Shown here: positions 33,550 through 43,372 of the stretch, piece by piece
How positions within the stretch are numbered: position 1 is the first letter of the stretch
Layout: every line of letters starts with the position of its first letter
From: Symbiotaphrina buchneri
Taxonomy: Eukaryota > Ascomycota > Symbiotaphrinales > Symbiotaphrinaceae
Direction of reading: 5' to 3'
Assembly (NCBI GenBank): GCA_001599915.1
Contig: BCIG01000010.1
Location: forward strand, 1-64,000
DNA length: 64,000 nucleotides
Position numbers and translations under genes: made by a program
Notes under the pieces: model-generated
Databases searched by the model: none
Seen by the model: the letters and a program-made list of their open reading frames with translations, nothing else
Told to the model about the DNA's origin: nothing

Positions 33550-34136
33550 GTTTACATTACACGTCGGATTGTGCAGAAAGAAAATGGGGTGTGAGGGAAA
33601 CTTTGGAAAAGGCAGGTGCGGACGGCGGACGTGACCTTGGATGAACCAATTTCTGCCGTAAGCCTTCCTCTAGGCTGAAGCGAGGGACCAAACGGCGGAG
33701 TTCACGGAGGCGCAGGCGGAGGCGGAGGGTTACACGCTCCGAGAATCCGGCGCCTAGCCTAGAACGGCGGAGGCGGGTTTATGGGCGGATCTCCCTTAGA
33801 TCTGGACTGTCCCGACCGCCAACGGCGGAAATAATAGGTACTGATCGAAAGAACGACTAGTGTTACAACAAACTCAATTAATAACCTTCCAAAAAATCAT
33901 AAACACGACAGTTTCTGGAGTTTGTACCAAGAGTCTTAGGCAGGAAGTGCAATGCATGACCGGGAAGGCTCCGTGCACCGTGGCCGTCATGGAATCGCTC
34001 CTACAATTATGAAACCCCAGAATTTCTAACCTGCTATCATTAAGATGGTGATCTGATTATTAGGCGGTTACTGTTCAGTTACAAGGTCGCATCTATTTTA
34101 TCTTATCCTGCTCGACTTCATCATCCTGACCCCGAG
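33550..34136. promoter_or_regulatory. promoter of the PrtT-like regulator, rich in CGG repeats
   Basis: 587 bp upstream of the regulator start at 33549, reaching to the 3' end of the transporter. The proximal 300 bp are full of CGG triplets; the distal part is AT-rich and without features. No gene. Confidence 0.5.
33623..33829. promoter_or_regulatory. array of four CGGCGGA direct repeats
   Basis: CGGCGGA occurs at 33623-33629, 33693-33699, 33765-33771 and 33823-33829, all in the same orientation, three of them as AACGGCGGA. Additional CGGAGGCG units lie between them. The nearest copy is 74 bp from the start codon of a zinc-cluster gene. CGG is the core triplet read by this protein class, so autoregulation is a plausible inference. 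Confidence 0.55.
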
Positions 34137-36401
34137 TCAGCTTCTTGTCACCGCCTCGTCCTCCTCGCCAGCCTTCTTCCCTCCACTGCCCTCCTTCGCC
34201 TTGACACTCCTCCACTCCATCGTCACCGCGCCCAGCACGCTCAAACAAGTCATCACCGTCGCCACCATCAACACCTGCATCAGCGCACCATTATACGCCT
34301 CCAGCACCTTCTCCAGCAACCGCGGTGCGACCTTATCCACAGCTTCCACCAGCCCAGACGCGCCCGCGCCCGTGACAACCGTCGGGTCCAGCTGCGGCAC
34401 GTCACGCCGCAGGTTCCGCGCAAGCGTGTTGTCGAAGACGCTCTCGCTGACGCAGAGGAAGACGGCGCCGCTGAGCGTCTGGATGAAGATCATGAGCGAG
34501 GTCCCGATCGAGACGTCCGCCCGCGAGAGCACGGTTTGCGCGGCCATCATGGGTTTTTGCAGCCCCATGCCGAGGCCGGCGCCGTAGAGGATTTGGAAGC
34601 CGATCATGTGTGTGTCAATCAGTAATGGTCTGTTTATGTTCACATGCATGGCAGGAAGAGCAAGGAATCGAGGAAGCGTGGCAGCGTGGAGACGCACCAT
34701 TTGGCATGACCTGTGTCAGGTTTAAGGGTCGTGAGCAGCCCAACTCCAATGGGTGCGATAACGGCGCTGGCTAGCATCATTGGGACGTAATATCCAATTC
34801 CAGATGTCTGCCGCGAGTAAGCCTGTGGGCCATGGAAGAGAAAGAGGGTAGCACAATACTCACCACGAAGCCGGCGCAGACCGCACAGACAGACATGGCG
34901 ATGATGGTGGGAAGGTAATCGACGCCCGACTGCGTGGCCGAGGTACCCTTGACGCCCTGGAACCAGATAGGCAGGTAGTACGTCACAGCCAGATAAGACG
35001 CGCCGCCGCAGAAAGTACTCCAGACACCGCTGGCGATGGAGCGCTGCTTCATGATCCGCATGGGGACGGTCGCCCGGTCGCCTTCTCGGACTTGAATGTA
35101 CGCCCAGACCACGATCAAGACGCCGAATAGGCAGAAAAGAAGAATGATCCGCCAATTGCCCCAGCTGTAGGTCGCGCCGCCCCATTGGATGGCCAGCAGG
35201 AGGCAGACAACGGCGGGAGCGAAGACGGCGGTCCCGAGAAGGTCGAATTCTTGAAGAACTGCTTTGACGCCACCCGTTGTCGTTTGCGGCCGATTGTCTT
35301 TGTATGTCAGCAGGATGACGCCGATTGTGATTCCACCGAGGGGCACTGCGTTATATTAGCTGGGAATTGGTGGATCACAACTCTGGCGAGGCAACACACG
35401 GTTGATATAGAATGTCCACCGCCACGAGGCATGATCCGTCAAAGCACCTTGTCCCTAGATCAGCTCACTGTTTCAGGCAGGCAGTCGGGATACTCACCAC
35501 CCATGGGAGGTCCAACCATGGCCGCAATGGAGGACATAGCGCCAAGAAGAGCCGTAAAAATGGGTCTCTTGCGCAAGGGGACCGAGAGGGTAATAATCTA
35601 TCCACACACCATCAATCCACCAATCCACGAAGCTAGCACAGGGGTATCCAGCAAAAAGAGCAACGCACCAGCAGCGCACCCGAGAATATCCCCGCCGCTC
35701 CCAGGCCCGCTATAACCCTACCCCCGATCAAGACCGAGGAAGACGGCGCGGCGCCACACACGGCCGAGCCGACCTCGAACAGGAACACTGAAGCCATGAA
35801 CGTCCATTTCGTGGACAGGACCTTGTACAGCTTGCCGAAGAGCAGCTGCACCGAACATGTGGCCAGCAGGTACGCGCTGCCGTACCAGCCGACGTCGTCG
35901 AGCGAGTTGAATTGTGCTGTGATCCGCGGTATGGCGGTGGCGATGATCGTGCGGTCCTGCGTAATTCAGACAAAGGTCAGGGAACGAGGAATGGAAAACA
36001 GGGGGTTGCGAAGTAGAGTGGGATGTGTTGGTTGCCCTTACCAGTCCGATGAGGAAAATGGCGGAGAATAATGCGATTGAGATAAGAGCGAGCTGAATCG
36101 GACCGGGGTACTCGTGCTCTTGCTCGATTTTTACCCCGTCAGGAAGATTGGCTTCCTCTCCATCGTCTGCGATGCCCGTGCCGCCGGAGGCTTGCTGGTC
36201 CAGGTTCTGTAGTTTTATATTTTCACTGGCACCGATGGAAGATGGAGTTACAATGGTCGCGTCCTGAAGGTGAGCATCTTGACGAATGATACCTGCCTGT
36301 GAATGGCTTGTCGAGTTCCTGGTGTCGGTGTCCATTGTTGTTGTCGACAATGAGCGCGCATCGAATGTAGGCACACGGGGATGTTCAGGTGTAGACGACA
36401 T
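34137..36401 (-). CDS. MFS drug:H+ antiporter, DHA2 (14-TM) type, with a non-AG splice acceptor
   Basis: Seven exons: 36042-36401, 35669-35956, 35498-35597, 35400-35447, 34864-35345, 34698-34807 and 34137-34605; 618 aa. A long hydrophilic N-tail is followed by [16 protein letters not shown] (motif D1), the segment [24 protein letters not shown] and the antiporter region [23 protein letters not shown]. These identify a fungal multidrug or toxin effluxer. The last intron (34606-34697) has donor GTGCGT and a good CTGAT branch point, but the only in-frame acceptor ends in AT rather than AG (34607-34606). The sole nearby AG joins to a stop. If really unspliced, the product loses its last membrane segments. 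A single-base change or sequence error is likely. It is divergent from the regulator at 36899. Confidence 0.83.
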
Positions 36402-36898
36402 TTCAATTGTGATTTTGATTGGAGAGGAGAGTCTCTGAACTGTAGAAGAGACTTTTATATCAGAATTTCGCCATCCTGTACACTCCGGGGAATAGTGTTT
36501 ACACCGGGCACCGAAGTCAGGGGAGGTGCTATACGAACGGGCGGGAGTTAACGGAAACCACCGATCCCGAAGCCATCATGGTCCATGCACATCGGATCTG
36601 CACATGCAAGAAATGGCTAACTTGTGTTACTTCACGAGAATCAGAAAAGGAAAACGAAACGTAGACCCACCCTTAATAGGCCACTGCATTCCCTTTTTTC
36701 CCTTGGGGATACCATGTCCGATTCTGTGCGATTCTTCGAGTTATCAGCGCTCATTTTGCTGCCGGTTCAAGTGTCGCTTGTAATTGGCTGCATCAGGAAT
36801 AGCTTGCACCAAACGCTCCGGGTCGGGCTTTTAAAGGTCACCTCCTCCCCGCCCACCTCCTCTAAATCGCCTGCACCTCACAACCTTTTTCACCGGCC
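36402..36898. promoter_or_regulatory. divergent promoter, DHA2 transporter / zinc-cluster regulator
   Basis: 497 bp between two start codons. It contains a CGG-N6-CCG site at 36552-36563 and scattered CGG triplets. The layout is typical of an efflux pump controlled by its adjacent regulator. Confidence 0.5.
36552..36563. promoter_or_regulatory. candidate zinc-cluster site CGG-N6-CCG
   Basis: CGGAAACCACCG has inverted half-sites with a 6-base spacer. It lies midway between the transporter and the regulator. Spacer and flanks differ from the two sites in the 7-15 kb block, so a different regulator is likely. Confidence 0.4.
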
Positions 36899-39163
36899 AT
36901 GGAGTCCACTTCTAACACCCGCACCCGCAGCTGCCAGCCTTGTGCTACGGCGAAGGCAAAATGTATCCGCAGCACATCCGACCCGCACGTCAAATGTCAA
37001 CGGTATGCTCTTGCCTTTCTGGGACTTCCCGGCCTTAATTGGCCTACGTGTTTGAATGAAAGATTTTGCTAAATTATTGATACGCAGATGTACGAACTTA
37101 AACAAAGACTGCACCCTGCCGCCCGTCGTGCCCCGGAAACGCAGAAAGCAAGGCCCCTCGCGCATCGCTCAGCTGGAGCAGAAACTCGATGGCATCGCGC
37201 ACCTGCTGGGGTCATCACCCGTCCCACACCACGGCAGCGGACCAGCACCAGCAGCATCCACCGCAGTAGCGACGACCTATCCCGAAACGCCCCCAACCGC
37301 CTCATCAAGCAACGAAGCAACAGCGCACTCCAACCTCACCTCCCAGCCCAGCGTCGAAGAAGGCGCCTACCTCTCGCCACCAACCTCCACACTCTTTCCA
37401 CCGGGCTGCGCCAGCGAGCAAGACGCCGAAGCCAAGCTGCGGATCTACCAGAATGAGATCGCGCCCAGTTTTCCTTTTGTTGTAATACCGCGGGATGTGA
37501 GCATGCGCGAGCTGCGCGCCCAAAAACCCTTCCTGGCGGATTTGGTTTATATTGCTGCGACGCGCAGCACGCGGCCGGCGGAGAGCCATGCGCGGGCGCT
37601 GGCAAGGCGGATACTGATTGAGGATGAGAAGAGCATGGATTTGCTCCAGGGCTTGCTTGTTTATCTGGCCTGGTGCGTCCCCGCCCACCCACCCCTCCAT
37701 GTCCCTGAAGCCCCTGAAGACGTGGCGAACAGCAAGCTGATTATTGAGCCGCGTAAACCAGCTGCCTGCACCACTTCCCCATCAACCCCAAAGTGACCAC
37801 CATGATGCAGCTCTGCATCGCGCAAGCCATCGACCTGGGACTCGTGCAGAACCCCAAGGGCCCCTCGCAGAAGAGCCTGATCGAGGCGGCCAAGCGCGTC
37901 GGCATCCACAAGGTCGACCAGCACCAGCCCGCCACCCACGGGCCCGACCAGATGCGCGCCGTGCTGGGCTGCTTCTATCTGACCTCCATGTACGTCCCAA
38001 ACCCCAACCCAACCCAACCGACCCGCACGCGGCGTCGCCGTGGCTCGACGAGACTCGTGGCCTAGCTAGCTTTACTGGTGGAACTGACGCGTGCATGGGA
38101 GCCAATAGGACATCGCTCGACTTCAAGCCCGTCAACGCGCTGCAGTGGAACGCGTACCTGGAGACATGCCTTGAAACAATTGAACAACACGCGCAGGACC
38201 CCTCCCACCGACAAACCGACCCCAACACCGCAGACTCGGACGCCTTCCTCGCGCAGATCGTGCGCTTGCAGTTGCTGCTGGAGAAGATGGCCCGAGCCTT
38301 CCCGCCAGACGATATAGGGGCGGTCTTTAAGAACGATGGCGCGGCGGGGGTGTTCATGGGCGCGCTCGAGCAGGAGCTGCACCGCTGGAAGGACGGCGTT
38401 AAGGAGGATTCGCCGTATCAGAGTACGTTGTCCCAACTTAGCCCTTCCCTTCATTATCAACGGCGCGCACACAGACGCAACCCCTTTCTTAGTCCCCTTG
38501 CCAGTCACCAGTCGCATCCAGGATCCGCTAATCCCTCTCCCAAACTCCACAGGCATTCTCCTCCTGCACCACCACGCCGCATCCGTGTACATAACGCAAC
38601 TCTCCCTGCACGAATCCTCTCCCCTGCCGCCTCTCACCCGCCTACAGACCCTCCAATCCTGCCTCCTCTCCTCCTCCTCTTTCATCACGCTCTTCCTCTC
38701 CCTCCCACCCTCCTCCTACGGGAACCACTTCTTCACGACCTGGCTCCAACTCCGCCTCGTGCTGTCCACCCTGTCCCGTCTCGCGCTCCTGCGCGACGTT
38801 CCGGGGTGGGATACCGCGCACGTGCGCGACAGCGGCGAGACGAGCTGGCTGCCCGACGTGCTGGATGCGCTGCAGCACCGCTTCGAGGCCGCGCGGGACT
38901 GGAATCTGGGCCAGGGCGTGCCGCGCGAGTGGGGGCCTTTTGATAAGTTCATTAATGGCATGCGCTGGGGACGCGAGTGGTGCGTTAAGCAGATGGGCGG
39001 TGGGCAGAGGGAGAGGGAGGCCGAGGCGGGGCGCGGTGCTGTGGGCGCCGAGGGGATTGGCGGTGTGGAAGGCGCGGTGGATGAGGGCCCGACTATGGCG
39101 GAGGATCCGTTTGTGTATTTGAATCTGGATGAGGGCTTGTTTTGGCAGGGCGTGCTGGGGTGA
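36899..39163 (+). CDS. Zn(II)2Cys6 transcription factor, PrtT/Leu3-like paralogue
   Basis: Exons 36899-37002, 37088-37672, 37762-37989, 38109-38422 and 38553-39163; 613 aa, introns 85-130 nt, phases consistent. The zinc cluster is C12-x2-C15-x6-C22-x10-C33-x2-C36-x6-C43, split by intron 1 at the same place as in the regulator at 31194-33549. After a basic patch (PRKRRKQGPSRIAQLEQKLD) come FPFVVIPRDVSMRELRAQKPF, DLLQGLLVYLA and QLCIAQAIDLGLVQNP. These align with the other regulator, so the two are paralogues flanking the DHA2 pump. The C-terminus carries a Gly/Glu-rich tail of about 60 residues. It probably controls the divergent transporter, an inference from position. Confidence 0.87.
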
Positions 39164-39293
39164 TGCGGTGGGCGCGGAAAGCGCGAGGATAGATCATGAC
39201 GTGCGCGGACTGGGCAGGCCCCTGGGAGCGTGGAATAGCATCGGCCGAGTTCTAAACATCAGTGAACTTTCTTGTCCATTCCATCTAGTCCAT

Positions 39294-41621
39294 TCATGTC
39301 CCATCAGCACCATCGCCCACCCGCTTCGCCGTGTACTGATCGAGGAAATCCTAAAATCCCACCGCGCATTAGCTTTCTGCTGCCGAGAAACACTGTCACC
39401 AGGTGGGAAAGCCAGCCTCACCCAGTCAAAATTCCCCAAGTCATCCAGAACATTCTCAAAGCACTCCTGATAACTACCATCCAGCCAGGCCCCGTCCACA
39501 TCCTCCGACACTCCATTCAGCGGATCGTTACTCTCATGCGCGCTCGCAGCGGGAACAAGTGGATCCCCTGATGCTCCTACAGCGTCGCTCAGCCCTGCTC
39601 CGGGTGCTTTCGGTTGGAAGCTGCCCGAGGAAGAGGATGATGTCTGAGGCAGATGCAGCACGTCGTGGTACTGCGCGTCCAGCTTGCGGAGCATAGCGGC
39701 CAGCACGCGGGCGCCGTGTGCGGCGTCGCGCGAGAAGACGCGCCGCTCGAGCCAGATGCCGTAGGAGGTTCGCAGGGCGGTGAGTTTGCGGGTGGCTTCC
39801 TGCACACTAGAGACGGGGAGTCAATATCATACTATACTCTGAAAGCGCGGGTGGGAAAAGGGGTGCGTACCTGCTCTGTTTCAGCACCGAGAGATCGACG
39901 CAGATGATCATCGCCGCCGCCAAGAAGTCATTCTGGACAATATTCGAGAGCATCCAGCGGTCCTCATACAGGCGGCCCAGGGGCTGGCACTCGCGGTGGA
40001 ACTCGACCTGCAGATCGAGCTCGCGCAGGGCAGCGGTGCGGCAGCGCTCGCGCGAGAAGTCGAATGCGGGGTTGTCCCGCTCGCGCGTCATGTACGGCCG
40101 GTGCAGCACGCACAGCGTCTTCAGCCGCAGCATCTCGATGATGAACCGCTGCATGATCGTGTATGTCTGGTCGGTGAAGCTGGTTGATTGGATTGGTCGG
40201 ATGCGGAAACACCGCGGGACTTGGTCGTAGAGGAGCTGCAGTTCTGCGTCGAGCTTTAAGGTTTCAGCGTACGGTGCTGGACGCGTGGAGAGTGCGTGCC
40301 GGCTGACGGTGCGCAGGACGCGCACGAGGCGTGCTTTGTGGCAGTAGTACAGCGCCGGCGTGGGCTCCGTGTCGGGCCGTGCAGGCGGCAGCACGGGAGT
40401 GTCTTCGTCGAAGTCCTCGTCGGTTAGATTGCTGGGTGCGGCCGTGTCGCATTCGTCTTCGTGGATGATGGTTGGCATGCCGAGTTGAAAGGAGAAGAGC
40501 AGGTCGAACGTCTCGACATAGAACCATGTCCGTCGCCTCATCTCCGCCTCGAAAGCGGAGATTGGTTTAGACACATGGTTCGGATCGCGCATATAACCCA
40601 TCCGTTGCGCGAGCCGGGTGGCGACGCCGAAGACGGCCCAGAGCGCAGGGTCGGAATCGTGGCTCTGCAGGTATCTCGAGACACAATACAGCAAGAGCCC
40701 CTCGACTGCATATGGCTGCGTTGACTTGAGATATCTGCCTGCAACAAGACACTGACGGGCCCTGGCAGCGTAGAAGTCTGCGTTGCAGCTACCAGGTGGC
40801 AGCGTTGCAGCGCGGTCACTGGCCGTGGCGATATAGGAAGCGACGGATAGGATCGTCAGTAAGACACTCAGCCACAGGAATGAGACGTTCAGAGGATCTT
40901 CCCAATACCGCTCAACCTCACGCTGGAATTTGACGCTGTGGAGAATGGGACTGGCGAAGAATTTGGCATTGAAGTAGATCATGACCAGCTTGTTGACTGC
41001 AGCACGTGGAGGCAACGACGCGTGTACATCTGCCAGGGTCACAGACGGTGTATTTCCGAAGACAAAGTCCGATTCTTCAGCTGGAGTGTCTGAAGAAGTC
41101 GGGGACGGTGGAGTCTCGTCGTCTGCTTTTAGATGTTCCTGAATATCCTGGATGCTTTCGATGATGGCTTGCCAATGTGTAGCGCCGACGTAGCTCGCAT
41201 CCCCACCATCACTCTGCGCCGCACTGCCGTTGCTGGTAGGCGGAGTCTCTAACGGTGTGTGTGGTACGATAGCGGTAGGAGGGTTGACAGTGATAACACT
41301 ATCATCCACCTGCGTTGCTGGATTGGCGCGACCAGAGGCAAGCAAGCCATGGACCATCTCCTCCAGTCTCTGCAAGCGCACTTGAGCCTCCGTCCTAGAC
41401 TTTGTCTCTTTCTGCGTTGTCTTCGTAGCAGTGAACTGGCAGGACGCAGCATCGCCTCTAGACGTGCACGAACTGCATGGGTGCTGCCGGTCGCACTTTA
41501 GCTTGCGCACGCGGCAGGCGGAGCACGAGACGGGCTGGCGGTTCCGCTTGGAGACTTTCCTGCCATCTCCCTTATTGGGGTAAGCGCGGAAGACGCCTGT
41601 AAATGTGGACATTTCGGCCAT
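39294..41621 (-). CDS. Zn(II)2Cys6 transcription factor with fungal-specific regulatory domain
   Basis: Exons 39871-41621, 39422-39806 and 39294-39350; 730 aa. The zinc cluster is C33-x2-C36-x6-C43-x5-C49-x2-C52-x8-C61 (CSACRVRKLKCDRQHPCSSC), followed by a dimerisation helix (TEAQVRLQRLEEMVHGLL). The Fungal_trans core includes YLKSTQPYAVEGLLLYCVSR, ATRLAQRMGYMRDP, MRRRTWFYVETFDLLFSFQ and GMPTIIHEDECDTAAPSNL, the last being the conserved region before the acidic loop. The final short exon encodes DFLDQYTAKRV, matching the usual tail of this class (FDW-DFLDQY), which supports the splice choice. It is divergent from the medium-chain reductase at 42089 and ends 130 bp from the convergent regulator. 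Confidence 0.89.
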
Positions 41622-42088
41622 GGCGACCTATATGCGGAACTGATGATGATGGGAGGATGGCGATAATGGCATAAAGAATGGAGGAGCGCGGGTTTAAGCA
41701 AATGCCCTTTCGGGAATGGTGCGATCGCCGTTGGTGGATTCCGTGTAGATTCCCGTTCTGGAGTTTGTTCTAACTCCGGGCCCGAAGAAGCGCGGTCAAA
41801 AGGACATCTTCGGCCGAGATGGCACGGCCCATCGGCCCCATGCTACTGAGCCAAAAAGGCAGCAACAGATGACACCACACGACAACCATCTCCGCAACGG
41901 GAAATTCTTCGTCAAAGTCGATGGAGATACGATCCACATCGCCCGGATGCCAAGCGTAGAGGATGTTATATAAGGACATCGCATCGCCTCTTTCATCCTC
42001 CTTCCTGCCATGATACCGTCCTCAATGCCCTTTCCCCGACTCTGCAACATCCACCATTCCACGCCTCATCCATAGACCCACCAGCACA
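41622..42088. promoter_or_regulatory. divergent promoter, regulator / medium-chain reductase
   Basis: 467 bp between start codons of a zinc-cluster gene and a ToxD-like reductase. CGG and CCG triplets are present but no clear palindrome with a standard spacer. A TTATATAAGG stretch near 41967 could serve as a TATA element for the plus-strand gene. Confidence 0.4.
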
Positions 42089-43126
42089 ATGTCCACGCCC
42101 AGCAACCGCGCCGCCTGGCTCCCCAGCGCCAAAGCACACCCACTCAGCATCGGGCCCGCCGCATACACGCTCCCTGCCGCCAACGAGCTGCTCATAAAAA
42201 ACGCCGCCGTGGCCATCAACCCGATCGACTGGAAGCACCAAGCCTTGGCCCCTTTCCCTTTGAAGTACCCACACATCCTAGGCCAAGACGTCGCGGGGAC
42301 CGTCACCGCCGTCGGGTCCGGCGTGACACGCTTTCAGCCAGACGACCGCGTGCTCGCGCACGCCATGGGCATGACCACGCAGCGGGCCTGCGACGGCGCC
42401 TTTCAAGAATACACCATCGTGCCGGCGACCATGACCGCACACATCCCGGCCTCGGTGGCGTTCGAGCAGGCCGCCGTGCTGCCGCTCACGCTGTCGACCG
42501 CGGCCGCGAGCCTGTTCCAGCGCACGAACCTGGCGCTGCGGCACCCGCGCGTGCCAGCCGCGCCGCCGACGGGCGAGACGCTGCTGGTCTGGGGCGGGGC
42601 ATCGAGCGTCGGCGGCAACGCGATCCAGCTGGCCGTCGCGGCGGGGTATGATGTCGTGGCGACGGCGTCGCGCAAGAACTTCGACTACGTGCGCGGACTG
42701 GGCGCCAGCGCGGTGTTCGACTACAGCAGCGCGGGCGTCGTGGACGAGCTGGTCGCGGCGCTGCAGGGCAAGAAGGAGAAGTTCGTGGGGGCGCTCGATG
42801 CGGTCACCGTGGGCGAGTCGACGCTGAAGTGCGCCACGGTCGTGCAGCGCGTGGGCGGGCGCAAGATGGTCTCGATCACGACGCCCACGCCCCCCGGCTT
42901 ACCCGAGGATGTGCAGGTCGTGGGTGTGTATGCAACGACGATTAAGGATAATGAGGTTGGCAAGGCGGTCTATGGGGATTTCTTGCCCCAGGCCCTGGAG
43001 AAGGGCACGTTTGTGCCGGCGCCCAAGGCGAGGGTCGTGGGGAAGGGCCTGGAAGAGATCCAGAAGGCGATCGATGAGTATGCCAAGGGAGGCGTGTCGG
43101 CTGAGAAGCTCGTCGTGAGCTTGTAG
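42089..43126 (+). CDS. medium-chain dehydrogenase/reductase, ToxD-like (zinc-free oxidoreductase)
   Basis: A single-exon gene of 345 aa. The GroES-like N-domain has ELLIKNAAVAINPIDWKHQ and HILGQDVAGTVTAVGSGVTRF. The cofactor domain has LLVWGGASSVGGNAIQLAVA and VVATASRKNFDYVRGLGASA. The catalytic-zinc Cys/His set of true alcohol dehydrogenases is missing, as usual for the enoyl-reductase/quinone-reductase branch that includes ToxD and the trans-acting enoyl reductases of polyketide pathways. NADPH is the expected cofactor. The divergent regulator suggests inducible expression. No polyketide synthase is visible in the window, so a stand-alone detoxification or side-chain reduction role is as likely. 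Confidence 0.9.
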   Translation: MSTPSNRAAWLPSAKAHPLSIGPAAYTLPAANELLIKNAAVAINPIDWKHQALAPFPLKYPHILGQDVAGTVTAVGSGVTRFQPDDRVLAHAMGMTTQRACDGAFQEYTIVPATMTAHIPASVAFEQAAVLPLTLSTAAASLFQRTNLALRHPRVPAAPPTGETLLVWGGASSVGGNAIQLAVAAGYDVVATASRKNFDYVRGLGASAVFDYSSAGVVDELVAALQGKKEKFVGALDAVTVGESTLKCATVVQRVGGRKMVSITTPTPPGLPEDVQVVGVYATTIKDNEVGKAVYGDFLPQALEKGTFVPAPKARVVGKGLEEIQKAIDEYAKGGVSAEKLVVSL

Positions 43127-43372
43127 GCTGGATTTAATAAGCCCCTGAGAAGGCATCTCTACGTGACGGATGCGCCGGCCTGTATGTTCTTGAGTCTCTG
43201 TAGGAATGGTTGACTACGGCTCCATAGAAAATATATCTACCATTGCACCGCCTCCTCACCTCTAGCCTTTGCCCCATCCAATCCCATATTCCCGGCACAG
43301 CTGCCAAAGCTTTACTCTCACCCTCCCCTCCCCTCCCCTCATCCCCCCATTCCTCCATTCCTCCGTCCCCCC

